Positions 45,451-56,055 of a stretch of DNA of 64,000 bases are shown here, in pieces. The stretch lies in NCBI RefSeq assembly GCF_031143425.1, contig NC_090445.1:823878602-823942601 (forward strand), read 5' to 3'. Source of the DNA: Pleurodeles waltl. Lineage: Eukaryota; Chordata; Amphibia; Caudata; Salamandridae. The notes under the pieces are model-generated. The model searched no databases. It had not been told where the DNA came from and saw only the letters and a list, made by a program, of their open reading frames with translations. Numbering within the stretch: position 1 is the first letter of the stretch; each line of letters begins with the position of its first letter. The position numbers were made by a program, and so were the translations under genes.

Positions 45451-45594
45451 GGTGACAAGGAATTTCCTCCCTGTCACCGGCAGACGACTCCCCTTGCAAG
45501 CACAAAACCACCCCACCCGCCCGCCACCCACTCCCCACCCCTCCTCTAGAGACAGTGCCCCCTCTCCCCCCAGTCCCCTCCAGGTACAGTGCCC

Positions 45595-45850
45595 CCTCCC
45601 CGCATACAGGCACACGCACACAGGCACTCACACGCACCACAAATACACTCATTCACCTACACTTACATACACGCTTTTACTCACACGCATCCATTCTCTC
45701 TTTCACCTCAGCACTCATACACACATTCAACCATGCATGCACACACCCATCCAAAGACGCATGCACACACCCATCCAAACACGCATGCACACACCCATCC
45801 AAACACGCATGCACACACCCATCCAAACATATATACACACACGCATTCAC
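45595..45850. repeat. CA-rich microsatellite and 24-bp tandem repeat
   Basis: CA-rich sequence that includes four 24-bp units (45737-45830) built on GCACACACCCATCCAAACAC. The three long His/Thr/Pro frames on both strands are products of the repeat, not genes. Confidence 0.9.
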
Positions 45851-45944
45851 AAGTACTTCAAGGAAGACCGCCAAGTCAAAATGAGGGCCAAAATCTCTTT
45901 GGCAAGGATGGAGAATGAAGCTCTTGCCAATGGTAGAGGCGTGT

Positions 45945-46330
45945 TCTAAAATACCTAAAATGGAATCAGGGTGGTTTGGGGACAGCAGCATGTGAAGAGG
46001 AGGACTGACCTTACTGGTGGCCCAGGAAGCAGGCTACAGCTCAGTAATTTCTGAACTGCTCTATTGCTGAATCTGACTTGTCTCCAAACAGCCTTGAACC
46101 ATCAAAAGGAATATCCATAAGAGATGCATGTACGTCTTCAGAAAAACCTGTATTGTGCAACCAGGCATGACTGCAAATTACTACACTATTGCAAGCAGCA
46201 CAGTTCACACAGTCTGTGGTCTAGAGACCAGCCCATAAAATGTACTTGGCACATCCTGTTTGTCATGGGCAGACATGGGGGAGGTCTTTCGGAACTCCTG
46301 CGGGAGTGACAGTAGTAAATAAAATTTCCA
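45945..46330 (-). pseudogene. DIRS gag fragment
   Basis: The minus strand gives the gag segment around HAWLHNTGFS, FDGSRLFG and a following DSAIEQF-like stretch. It aligns with DIRS-1 gag at about 7250-7420 (RRHAWLRTSGFKPE ... NEKELFGPEVDTAIEKL). Interrupted by stops. Confidence 0.7.
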
Positions 46331-46369
46331 TTTTGCTGCATAACAGGCTCTAGTGGTGGCTCCATGTGC

Positions 46370-47105
46370 TTCCTAAAGAATGTCCATATATTCTGGTGGT
46401 AAGTTTAGATATCCAAACTCTATGACCTCAGGAGCCAAATTGCTAGGCTGAGGGTTTTGGGATCTGGGTGCCTGATTTGTCCTTGATTCTGAGTGAGAAA
46501 GTCCGTCCTGTTGGGGAGCTTCTCACGTGGAACTACAGAGAGGTAAAAGTGTTGTGACCCCAGGCTGACGTGCTCAAGTGGGAACTACTACGATCATTCT
46601 AAGATATTTTTGCCTCAGCTTCCAATACAGAAACGAAAGAAGTGGGAGAGGCAGAAAAGCATAGGCAAATATTCCTGACCAACTCATCCATAGTGCGTTG
46701 CCCGTGAATAGTAGGTGTGGGAACCTGGAGGCAAAGTTTGGGCATTTCGCGTTTTATGCTGCAGCAAAAAGGTCTATCTGGGGGAACCCTTACTTATGGA
46801 AGTATGGTAGGAGGAATTGTTGGTGGAGTTCCCATTTGTGGACCTGTTGCTGCATCCTGCTGAGCAGCTTTGCAAAGTTGTCTGTTCCCAGAAAGTATTC
46901 TGCCAACAGCTGAATGTTGTGATGTAGAGCCCACTTCCAGACGGTATGAGATAGTTGTGAAGACCGTGTCCCCCCCTGTTTTTGTAGGTAAAACATGGCT
47001 GTCATATTGTCTGTCCAGACTAGGACAACCTTGTGAGACAGGTGAGGGAGGAACTCTTTCAATGCTAGGCAAACAGATTGAAGCTCTAGGTAGTTGATGT
47101 GTAGA
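46370..47105 (-). pseudogene. DIRS RNase H / C-terminal fragment
   Basis: Minus frames include LVWTDNMTAMFYLQKQGGTR and FLPHLSHKV and LGTDNFAKLLSRMQQQVHKWE (compare DIRS-1 KTDNMTTMYYLNKQGGTHS and LADNLSRDHQQVHEWE). The downstream part matches DIRS-1 at about 5100-5450. It lies on the wrong side of the neighbouring gag fragment to be the same copy, so at least two elements contributed here. Confidence 0.8.
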
Positions 47106-47789
47106 GATTGATGCTTGGCATGGGTAGAGGAGAGGGGCCCCTAAGGGCTGCACCATGTATTGTGTCACCCTCAGGGACCCCTCTGAAAATGAGATGCACA
47201 CAGATGCCACCCAATCCAGCCTTTGGTATGCAAATCTCCCAGCTTCTCCAGAGCTGGGTGTAGCTACAACCTGCCCTGAGGTCCATTTGGCACCAGGACA
47301 GGTGGGACAATTAGCTAGTCATTAGTGTACCTCCTCTGTGCTAACCAAACCCGTAAGGTCGGCTACCTGAAGTGGACACTCGAGGAATGGTTCCGCGATC
47401 TTGTTTATGGTTGGAGCAAGGCCTTCTGGGATAGGAATATGCCCACTCCCCACCAGAAGAGGCCATATAGGGGGTGTTGGCACCCCAAGGGTAAGTAGTG
47501 CATTGGCCCTTACCCTACACACCCTTAAACGCTGTTAAATTCCATAGTTAGGTGGCTCCCCGACACCAGAAGTCAAATTCACTGGACGTCAGAAGAAGGA
47601 CACCGAAGAGCTGTGAAAAGCAAGAACAGTGGAGCAACTCCTGACTTGTCCCTGACTCTGCCAGCATGCCTGCAGTCCTTGACCATTGTACCGAAGCTGT
47701 CTAGTCCTGCAGCTGCTGTGCCTCCAGAATCCTGGGTGGACTAACTGCGTTTAGCAGCCTCACATGCCACTGAACAGTAGTCCTTTCAA
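47106..47789 (-). mobile_element. A-related fragment (minus)
   Basis: Resembles the diverged A copy at 30821-33207 over its middle (about 31670-32160), with shared CACCAGGACAG, GGGGTAAG and ...CCCCACTCCCCACCAGAAG landmarks. Both ends are lost. Confidence 0.6.
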
Positions 47790-48148
47790 AATGGAGGCGG
47801 CTAGGTTGTGTGAACTGCAGTGATTTGGAAAGTGTATGTAGAACTGACTGACCAACATTGGCTTGCTGGCAAGCCAGTATATCAACGCAATAATGTTTTG
47901 TAAAAATACGTGGTGTGGACCATGTAGCTGCTTTAAAAATCTAAAAAATAGGACTATTCCCAAGAAAATCTATAGAAACTACTTTTTTCTGAGTGAAATT
48001 GCTCGACGAGAGACAGTTATGTCCTTTTAACTTAAGTACAGCATGTCTGGATGCATTTAATAATCCATTTAGCAATGCCAGATTGTGAAATGTTTTTGCC
48101 GATATGAGGATCGCAGGAAGCAACAAAAAGCTGTTTTGTTTTCCTAAA
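47790..48148 (-). pseudogene. DIRS-3 part 1: recombinase 3' end
   Basis: Matches DIRS-1 at about 4130-4420 (for example GTGGACCATGTAGCTGC versus GTAGACCATGTGGCTGC). It continues, after the DIRS-2 insertion, at 55055. Both recombinase parts are full of stops. Confidence 0.75.
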
Positions 48149-48400
48149 GTACAAGTTACTTAGCTTTGGTAACTAAATATCTGGTAGAGATGTTCTAGTT
48201 GCAGATTCCTTACCTTAGAATTTCCCCCAGTTGTCAGACTGGATCCAGAAATATTTTCTTCGAGCAATACTCTTGCGCGTCGGTAGGTGGCGTCAGTCGA
48301 CTCTGCAGGTATTGTAGTCACCGTGATGATGTCGGGAGTAGTACATAGATGCCGCCTCAGCGCAGTGACGTCAGTTTCTTTTAAAAACTTTCCATGCCAA
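48149..48400 (+). repeat. DIRS-2 left terminal repeat
   Basis: Includes TCTAGTTGCAGATTCCTTAC and TAGGTGGCGTC...GACGTCAG, inverted at 54850-55045 (GTAGAGAATCTGCAACTAGA and others). Confidence 0.8.
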
Positions 48401-48464
48401 AGCGCAGAGCCGCTAAGAACACTGAGATTGGTGCGCCAGATCTAAGGACTTGAAGGGGGAAACC

Positions 48465-48469
48465 CTGTC
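48465..48469. repeat. Target-site duplication CTGTC (left)
   Basis: Repeated at 50872-50876 on the far side of the A copy. Confidence 0.8.
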
Positions 48470-50871
48470 TGTAGGAAGTTGGCTCTGTATGTACTATTTC
48501 TAAGTAAGAAATAGCATGCAGAGAGTCCAAGGGTTCCCCTTAGAGGTAAGATAGTGGCAAAAAGAGATAATTCTAATGCTCTATTTTGTGGTAGTGTGGT
48601 CGAGCAGTAGGCTTATCAGAGGGTAATGTTAAGCATTGTTGTACACACACAGGCAATAAATGAGAACACACACTCAAAGACAATTCCAGGCCAATAGGTT
48701 TTTATATAGAAAAATATATTTTCTTAGTTTATTTGAAGAACCACAGGTTCAAGATTCACAAACAATACTTTAAATGAAAGGTATTTCACACTCCGGTATC
48801 TTAGGAACTTATTACAATAGTATGCACAGTTTTGGCAAAAATGGCAATAAGCTATTTTGAAAGTGGACACAGTGCAAAAATCAACAGTTCCTGGGGGAGG
48901 TAAGTGTTTGTTAGTTTTGCAGGTAAGTAAACCACCTACAGGGTTCAAAGTTGGGTCCAAGGTAGCCCACCGTTGGGGGTTCAGGGCAATCCCAAAGTTA
49001 CCACACCAGCAGCTCAGGGACGGTCAGGTGCAGAAGTCAAAGTGGTGCCCAAAACACATAGGCTTCAATGGAAATAGGGGTTCCCCGGTTCCAGTCTGCC
49101 AGCAGGTAAGTACCCGCGACTTCGGAGGGCAGACCAGGGGGGGTTTTGTAGGGCACCGGGGGGACACAAGCAGGCACAGAAAGTACACCCTCAGCGGCAC
49201 AGGGGCGGCCGGGTGCAGAGTGCAAACAGGCATCGGGTTTTCAATAAGATTCAATGGGGAGACCCAGGGGTCTCTTCAACGATGCAGGCAGGCAAAGTGG
49301 GGGGGGGGGGGGGGGGGGGACTCCTCGGGGTAGCCACCACCTGGGCTAGGAAGAGGGCCACCTGGGGGGTCGCTCCTGCACTGGAGTTGGGTTTCTTCAG
49401 GTCCTGGGGGCTGCGGGTGCAGTGTGTTTTCCAGGCATCTGGTTCCTTCAAGTAGGCAGTCGCGGTCAGGGGGAGCCTCTGGAGTTCCTCTGCAGGCGTC
49501 GCTGTGGGGGCTCAACTCTGGCTACTCACGGGCTCGCAGTCGCCAGGGAGTCCTCCCTGTAGAGTTAGTTTTCCGCAGGTCGAGCTGGGGGCGTCTGGTG
49601 CAGAGTGCAAAGTCTCACGCTTCCGGCGGGAAACGTCTAATCTTTAAAAGTTGCTTCTTTGTTGCAAAGTTGCAGTTTTGTTGAACAGGGCCACTGTCCT
49701 CAGGAGTTTCTTGGTCCTTTTAGATGCAGGGTAGTCCTCTGAGGTTTCAGAGGTCGCTGGATCCTGGGGGATGCGTCGCTGTTGCAGTTTTTCTTGAAGT
49801 GGGGAGACAGGCCTGTAGGGCTGGGGCCAAAGGAGTTGCTGTCTCCGTCTTCTCTGCAGGGCTTCAGGTCAGCAGTCGTCCTTCGTCTTCAGGTTGCAGG
49901 AATCTGATTTCCTGGGATCTGGGGAGCCCCTAAATACTGAATTTAGGGGTGTGTTTAGGGCTGAGAGGGCAGTAGCCAATGGCTACTGTCCTTGAGGTTG
50001 GCTACACCCTCTTTGTGCCTCCTCCCTGAGGGGAGGGGGGCACACCCCCTATTCCTATTGGAGGAATCCTCCAAAACCAAGATGGAGGATTTCTAAAGGC
50101 AGGGGTCACCTCAGCTCAGGGCATCTTAGGGGCTGTCCTGACTGCTGGGTGGTGACTCCTTGTTTTTCTCATTATCTCCCCTTGCCGCCAAAAGTGGAGG
50201 CTGTGTCCAGGAGGTGGGCATCTCCACTAGCTGGAGTGCCCTGGGGCATTGTAACACGAAGCCTGAGCCTTTGAGGCTCACTGCTAGGTGTTACAGTTCC
50301 TGCAGGGGGGAGGTGTGAAGCACCTCCACCCAGAGCAGGCTTTGTTTCTGGCCTCAGAGGGCACAAAGGCCCTCACCACATGGAGTCAGAAACTCGTCTC
50401 TCAGCAGAAGGATGGCACAGACCAGTCAGTCCTGCACTGAACAATTGGGTAAAATACAGGGGGCATCTCTAAGATGCCCTCTGTGTGCATTTTTTTATAA
50501 ATCCAACACTGGCATCAATGTGGGCTTATTATTCTGAGAAGTTTGATACCAAACTTCCCAGTATTCAGTGTAGCCATTATGGAGCTGTGGAGTTCGTTTT
50601 TGAAAAACTCACAGACCATATACTTAATATGGCCACAACTGTACTTACAATGTCTAAGAATAGACTTAGACACTGTAGGGGCATATTGCTAATGCAGCTA
50701 TGCCCTCACCTGTGGTATAGTGCACCCTGCCTTAGGGCTGTAAGGCCTGCTAGAGGGGTGACTTACTTATGCCACAGGCATCATATTGTGTGCATGGCAT
50801 CCTGAGGGGGATGCCATGTCGACTTTGCCTCAGGGCTGTAAGGCCTGCTAGAGGGGAGCCATTTCCTTACA
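48470..50871 (+). mobile_element. Element A, copy 3 (bounded, with 5-bp duplication)
   Basis: The cleanest A copy: TGTAGGAAGTTGGC at the start, CATTTCCTTACA at the end, flanked by CTGTC on both sides. 2,402 bp, with about 300 bp missing near the 3' end relative to copy 1 (deletion around 50820). It contains a G21 run (49299-49319). No coding region, primer-binding site or polypurine tract was recognised. The ends and duplication length fit an LTR-class integrase. The whole unit would then be a solo LTR or a non-autonomous element that borrows enzymes. Confidence 0.88.
49299..49319. repeat. G21 homopolymer
   Basis: 21 consecutive G on the plus strand in A copy 3. The other A copies have a G6-7 run at the same place (for example about 62848). 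Confidence 0.9.
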
Positions 50872-50876
50872 CTGTC
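50872..50876. repeat. Target-site duplication CTGTC (right)
   Basis: Partner of 48465-48469. Confidence 0.8.
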
Positions 50877-50914
50877 CCTAGAAACCAGTGCGCAAGCGGG
50901 GAGGATGGATGGGT

Positions 50915-51030
50915 CGATAAGGAATCTGCAACTAGAATATGCCTCTACCAGTTATTTCATTACCGAAGGTAAGTAACGTGTACACCTGATAGAGACTTCT
51001 AGTTGCAGATTCCTTACCTTAGAATAGATA
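50915..51030. repeat. DIRS-2 internal complementary region
   Basis: The first half (ending ...GTAAGTAACGTGTAC) is the inverse of DIRS-2's left tip; the second half (CTGATAGAGACTTCTAG...) is the inverse of its right tip. This puts the two ends side by side around 50981-50988, as in a circle junction. Confidence 0.75.
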
Positions 51031-51059
51031 CCCAAGCAATGCCATCCTTGGAGGTGGGC

Positions 51060-52125
51060 TACGAACCAAGATCATACTAGAAAGTCCTGCAGGACCGAAC
51101 GACCAAAGTAGCCGTCCCGACGGACCTGACTGTCCAGACAGTAATGTTTAGTAAGCGTGTGCAGGGATGCCCACGTAGCTGCCTGGCAGATATTCAGGAT
51201 AGGGACTATATGTGCTAACAGAGTGGAAGCAGCAGTTGCTCTGGTAAAATGAGCACGCAAGCCCTCAAGGGGTTGCTTCTTGGCCAAAGCGTAGCACATC
51301 TTGATGAAAAGAAGCTCCCATCAAGAGATGGTATGTTTTTGGACCACCTTCCCTTTCTTCACACCCACATACCCGTCGAGTTGATCGTCCACCCAGAAAT
51401 CTTTAATATGATTGAGATAGAACGCCAACGCTCTTTTTGGGTCCAGACGGTGGAGTCTCTCCTCCTCATGGGAAGGATGTGGGGGGGTGTAATAAGTAGG
51501 CAAGGTGATGGACTGGCCTATATGAAAAGGCGTATCAACCTTGAGAAGGAAGGAAGCTTTAGTGCGCAACACCACTTTGTCAGGGTGGACAGACAAGAAT
51601 AAAGGCTTGGAAGAAAGAGCTTCAAGCTCACTCACTTTGCGAGCTGAAGTGATGGCAACAAGAAAGATAGTCTTGAAAGTGAGGAGCAGTAAAGGGCAAT
51701 TGTGCATGGGCTCTAAGGGAGTACACATTAAGTAAAGACAAGATTGAGGTCCCACTGAGGCATGATAAATAGAGTGGGAGGAAATAAATGGGCGAGACCT
51801 TTAAGGAATCTAGTCACAATAGGAGATTTAAAGAGTGAGGGCTGATCGGGTAGCCTAAAAAAAGGTGAAATGGCAGATAAATACCCTTTATGAGTGCCCA
51901 AAGCAGAGCACTGCTGGGCCAAAGAAAGAATGAACAAATGAACCTCAGAGAGCGGAGCAGTGAGGGGATCAACAGATTTGTTGGTACACCATGCAACAAA
52001 TTTATGCCAACGACAGGCGTATACTGTTTTGGTGAAGGGACGCCTGGCTGCCAAGATAACATCGCAGACTTCGAGCGGAAGATCAAAAGTTGTCAACTCC
52101 TGCCGCTCAATCTCCATGCATGAAG
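51060..52125 (-). pseudogene. DIRS-2 tyrosine recombinase
   Basis: Three frames in order on the minus strand. 51728-52117: ARRPFTKTVYACRWHKFVAW, core-binding part. 51321-51755: AITSARKVSELEALS with the first catalytic Arg. 51072-51299: AHFTRATAAS (HxTR), QAATWASLHTLTKHYCLD with the nucleophile Tyr kept. Frameshifts separate them, so no full-length enzyme can be made although the catalytic residues survive. Confidence 0.85.
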
Positions 52126-53440
52126 GCGGAGATTAGACAGGTCCAGGTGGAGAACTGTCCTCTGTTGCTGCGACTGAAGATCCACCCGAAGAGGCAGTCT
52201 GAGTGGAGGATCAGTGGCCATGCTCAATAGCTCTGGATCCCATACTCTACGTGCCCAGTACAGAGCCACCGAGATGACTTGGGCCAGGTCGTTCCTGATC
52301 TTCCTGAGAACTCTGGGCAGAAGTGGTATAGGTGGAAAGGAGGCAAAGGTTCCACTCAAGATGAAAAGCATCTCCGAGCGAGTGCCGCCTTGGAAACTCC
52401 AACGTGCAAAACAGCTGACATTGCGTGTTCTCTGTGGAGGCGAATAGATCTAACCAAGGCTCTCCCCACTGCTGAAAGAGACCTTGTGCCACCTCCGGAT
52501 GGCGATGCCATTTGTGATCGGTTGTGCATCGAAGGCTGTTTTCATCCACTCTGGTGTTGAGAGAACCCACCAGATGTTGAACCACTGGGGTAATGCCCTG
52601 ATGTTCCAGCCATGCCCAGAGGAGTAGTGCCTCCTGACAAAGGGTCCAGGACCCTACCCTGCCCTGTTTGTTGCAGTACCACATGGCGGTAGTATTGTCC
52701 ATGAACACTTGCACTACTTTCCCTTTGAAAGAGGGAAGAAATGCTTTCAACGCAAGCCTGATCGCCCGGAGCTCCAGAAGATTGATATGGAGCCCAGACT
52801 CCGCCAGAGACCAGAGGCCTCTGATATCCACCTCTCCCATGTGGCCGCCCCAACCCAGAAGTGATGCATCGGTCACTATGGATAGATATGGCTGGGGAAG
52901 GGAGAGGGATCTGCCGTGGACCCAATGAGGATTCGAAAGCCACCACTGCAGGACTTTCACAGTCCCCTCTGAGATCTGGACCATATCTGATGCTGCGCCC
53001 AGTGGAACTTCAAGTCCCACTGCAGAGCCCGCTTCTGCCATCCGGCATGTCACTAGCAGGAAGCAGGAGGCCATGAGGCCCAGCATCTGCAGAGTCAGTC
53101 TCTCCAAAACCCAAGACAGAGGCTAAAAGATCAGAATCATAGCCTGAATATCTTGGACTCGCTTTTCGGGAGGATAAGCCTGAAATTGCACTGTGTCCAG
53201 AAAAGCTTTTTTGATAGGGCGCATCGGAGAGGGAGTCAGGTGTGACTTCGGCACATTGATAGTGAACCCCAACGTGTGCAGGAGGCTTGCCGTAGTCTGA
53301 AGGTGGGTGAACTTCGCTGCATCTCTCCCATTGTTGACAGCTTGGGCGACAACAGCAAGGGCCTCCTCTGGTATCTGCGGCAGAACTTGCGTGACCGTAT
53401 CCCACAGTCAGTGGGTATAGCAGCCCAAAAGGCATGAGGT
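52126..53440 (-). pseudogene. DIRS-2 RNase H and partial RT
   Basis: 52247-53107 is an open 286-codon stretch with RNase H residues TDASLLGWGGH, NLLELRAIRLAL, VFMDNTTAMWYCNKQG and a DENSLR end. The DLFASTENTQ methyltransferase-like segment follows. Above it, shifted frames to 53440 give the RT connection and a PFGL-like stretch. The YLDD core is not visible, and RT N-terminal sequence jumps straight to gag near 53441, which indicates an internal deletion of about 1 kb. Confidence 0.8.
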
Positions 53441-54759
53441 GTTCACTGACTGCAGTGAGAGACTGGAGGAAGAAAACATCTTCCCAAATTGTTCCAGCCT
53501 TTTTGATTCCCTATCTGAGGTTCCAGAAGGGAATGCACCTGAGAAAGGGGAAGCCTGGATGACAAGACTCTCAGGCATGGGGTGTTGGGACAGGAATGTA
53601 GGGTTGTTTGTGGAGGGTCGATGGTGGTTTGTGACAGTCCTGTTCACAGGAGCCCCTGTGTTGGGACCAAGTACCCAAAAGGACATCGGTGAGGACTTCA
53701 TTGAATGGTAAAAGGGTCTCAGGTGTGGAAGCCCCTGGCTGAAGCACCTCCGTCAGGAGATGAAACCTGATCTGTACAGTAGGTAGCTCAAGGCCAAGGA
53801 CCTCAACCGTCCACTGACCACCATAGCGTAAGTCGATCTCTCTGTCGTGGCCACGGTAGGGGGAGACAGCATGTCAGCGTCAGGAGAAGTGTCCAGTCCA
53901 CTGGCCTCACCCAATTCCTGTGCCCAGTCCAAGGATGGGTCACCCTGGTATTCATAAGGGTCCAGGGATCCCTCCAATTCTTCTCTGAATTTGTACCCAT
54001 AAGGAGAATTCCGACCTGGGGTGAGTAGGCCTCATCGAAGACAGAGGTGGCATCGGGCGACGCCGTTCTGACTCCGAGTCGTCGGGGATAAGGATAGGTT
54101 CGATGTCAATGGGGGACACCACCGACGTCGGAAGCGTCGACAATCAAACCGACGCCGGGGAAGGTCTCAGTGGTTCCACTGGCGTCAGTGCGGATCCAGA
54201 GGGGACCTCAGTGGCTGGAGCCGCTGGCGTGGAACCCAAAGGCCTCTCGTTCAAACCCCTTGGGCCCTAAGGTGCCATAGTGGGGTCGGTCCACCCAAAA
54301 ATGAGGCGCATGGCCTCATAAATCTTAATTGGGCAGGGGTCACACCAGGTCCTGGAAATTCAGGAAAGCACCGAGCTGACCCAGAAGCAGGCTCCGAAGA
54401 CTGAGGCCTTGAGCAACGAGGCTCCTCCCGCATCGCATCAGCCGAGCGATGGGGTGAAGTCGAAGGGCGACAGGACCGCTTCAACTTCTTCTTACCTTTG
54501 CCTGAAGACTTGGAGGAAGAAGAATGGTGGTGGCTCCTTCCTCTCGAACGAGACTGGGACCTACGCAGAGTCGAGCGCGGGCTGTCATGAGCTTGAGAGT
54601 CCGCTCCCTCAAGTCCTTCGGGTGCATGGCCCGGCACTCTGAGCACGACTTCGGGTCGTGGTCGCGCTCCAAGCACCATAAACAGACCCGATGCGGATCC
54701 GTCACTGACATCATGCGGTGGCAGTCCTCGCACAGCTTGAAACCGTTCTTCGGGGACAT
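53441..54759 (-). pseudogene. DIRS-2 gag remnant
   Basis: Starts at Met (54759) MSPKNGFKLCEDCHRMM, with the Cys/His cluster CEDC...DPHRVCLWCLERDHDPKSCSEC parallel to DIRS-1's. A Ser/Arg-rich middle follows in another frame (54251-54600), and the far end (about 53441-53700) has FGKMFSSSSL. At least one frameshift near 54550. Confidence 0.8.
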
Positions 54760-54839
54760 CTCGACGCACCAAAAACACATCAAAAACTCGACAAAATGGT
54801 CGAACTCAGTCAAAAAGAGACTCCGGATCAGCGCGTGGC

Positions 54840-55054
54840 ACGGAAAGAAAACACCTGACGTCACTGCACTGAGGTGGCATCTATGTACTACTCCTGACGT
54901 CATCACGACGACTACAACACCCACGGAGTTGACCGACACCACCTACCAACGTGCAAGGGCATTGCTCGAAGAAAAAAAAATCGCCAGATCCAGTCCGACG
55001 CCTGGGGGAAATTCTAAGGTAGAGAATCTGCAACTAGAATTCTCTATCAGATAG
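54840..55054 (-). repeat. DIRS-2 right terminal repeat
   Basis: Inverse of 48149-48400, ending ...TCTCTATCAGAT. DIRS-3 resumes at about 55055. Confidence 0.78.
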
Positions 55055-56055
55055 ATTTAGTTCTATCAAAATAATACACGAGGGCTTGTTTAACATCTAA
55101 TTATGGAGAGCCCGTTCCGCAACTGAGTCAGGCTGTGGGAAAAAAAACATGAACTTCAAAAGACTGTTTGAAGTGTAACTGTAAAACTACCTTTGGGAGA
55201 AATTTATGGTTGGTTTAGAGTACAACCCTGTCTCTGTGTATTTGGAAGAAAGGTTCTTCCGAGGTTAGTGCCTGAAGCTCACTAAGATGTCTAAACAAAC
55301 TGATGGCAACAAGTAATTCTACTTTACAGGAGATAAATTGGAGGGGGAAGGAGTGGAGGGGCTCGAATTAAGAGTCCATTAGTCTTGTCAATACAATGTT
55401 AAGATTCTATGCTGGGGCTCGCAGCACCAGAGGAGGAATTACTCTTAAGACTTTCCATGAAAGTCTTAATAATAGGAATTCAGAATAAGGAAGCGTGTTG
55501 CCTGTTTTGAAGATAAGCTCCTACAACTGCTAGGTGTAGTGCTTTAGATGAAAAGGCTAAACCAGTAGTTTGCAAGTGAAACAGATTGCAGACAATATAT
55601 TGTACTATGGCTGCTAATGGATCAATATGTTTGGAACGACAATAGTGAACAAATCTCTTCCACTTAGCAGCGTAACAGGTATGAGTAGTAGGCCTGTGTG
55701 CCTCTTTGAGAATAGCCATACATTCTGGTGGGAGATTAAGGTATCAGAATTCAAGGACTTCAAGAGCCAGATCGCACGGTTGAGATATGTGGGTTCTGGG
55801 TGCTTGTTTTCTCCATGGTTCTGTGTGAGAAGGTCCTACTTGATGGGGATAACAGAGTTTGAGGAGGATGGTGAACCATGGTTGTCTTGCCCATATGGGA
55901 GCCACCACAATGAGGGCCTGTCTGTTGGAGTTTCCGAAGCACAAATGGAAGCAGAGGAAGAGGAGGAAAAGGGTAAGCAAATACCCCTGATCAACTAATC
56001 CACAGTGCATAGCCCCTGGACTGTGGGTGGAAAACTCAAGGCGAAGTTTGGGCAT
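55055..56055 (-). pseudogene. DIRS-3 part 2: recombinase N-terminal part and RT-ORF C-terminus
   Basis: The plus strand GGGCTTGTTTAACATCTAATTATG corresponds to DIRS-1 at about 4448 and continues collinearly. 55480-55719 encodes EAHRPTTHTCYAAKWKRFVH, LFHLQTTGLAFSSKALHLAV (compare DIRS-1 RRPSTRHCYASKWKRFV, LLHLQKSNLAFSSIKIHLAA). 55744-56050 gives VVAPIWARQPWFTILLKL. Numerous stops. Confidence 0.82.
56051..56055. repeat. Target-site duplication GGCAT (left)
   Basis: Repeated at 57633-57637. The empty DIRS sequence has a single GGCATTT at the matching place (46740s and about 5440). Confidence 0.75.

Larger units (their letters stand above)
48149..55054 (-). mobile_element. DIRS-2: degenerate DIRS element nested in DIRS-3
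   Basis: About 4.5 kb of DIRS sequence after removing the A insertion (48470-50871). The ends are inverted repeats (48149-48400 and 54840-55054), and an internal complementary region lies at about 50915-51030. The order of remnants is recombinase, RNase H/RT, gag, all minus. It belongs to a different subfamily from DIRS-1: protein identity is moderate and its terminal repeats are unrelated. It sits inside DIRS-3's recombinase; the flanks CCTAAAGT and ATTTAGTTC join without obvious duplication. Confidence 0.85.

Noticed and set aside
45452..45949. 165-codon His/Thr/Pro frame and two overlapping shifts
   Set aside because: CA-rich microsatellite and 24-bp repeats are open in all frames.
53439..53977. 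Short plus-strand frames opposite the DIRS-2 gag
   Set aside because: Shadow frames of the minus-strand gag remnant.
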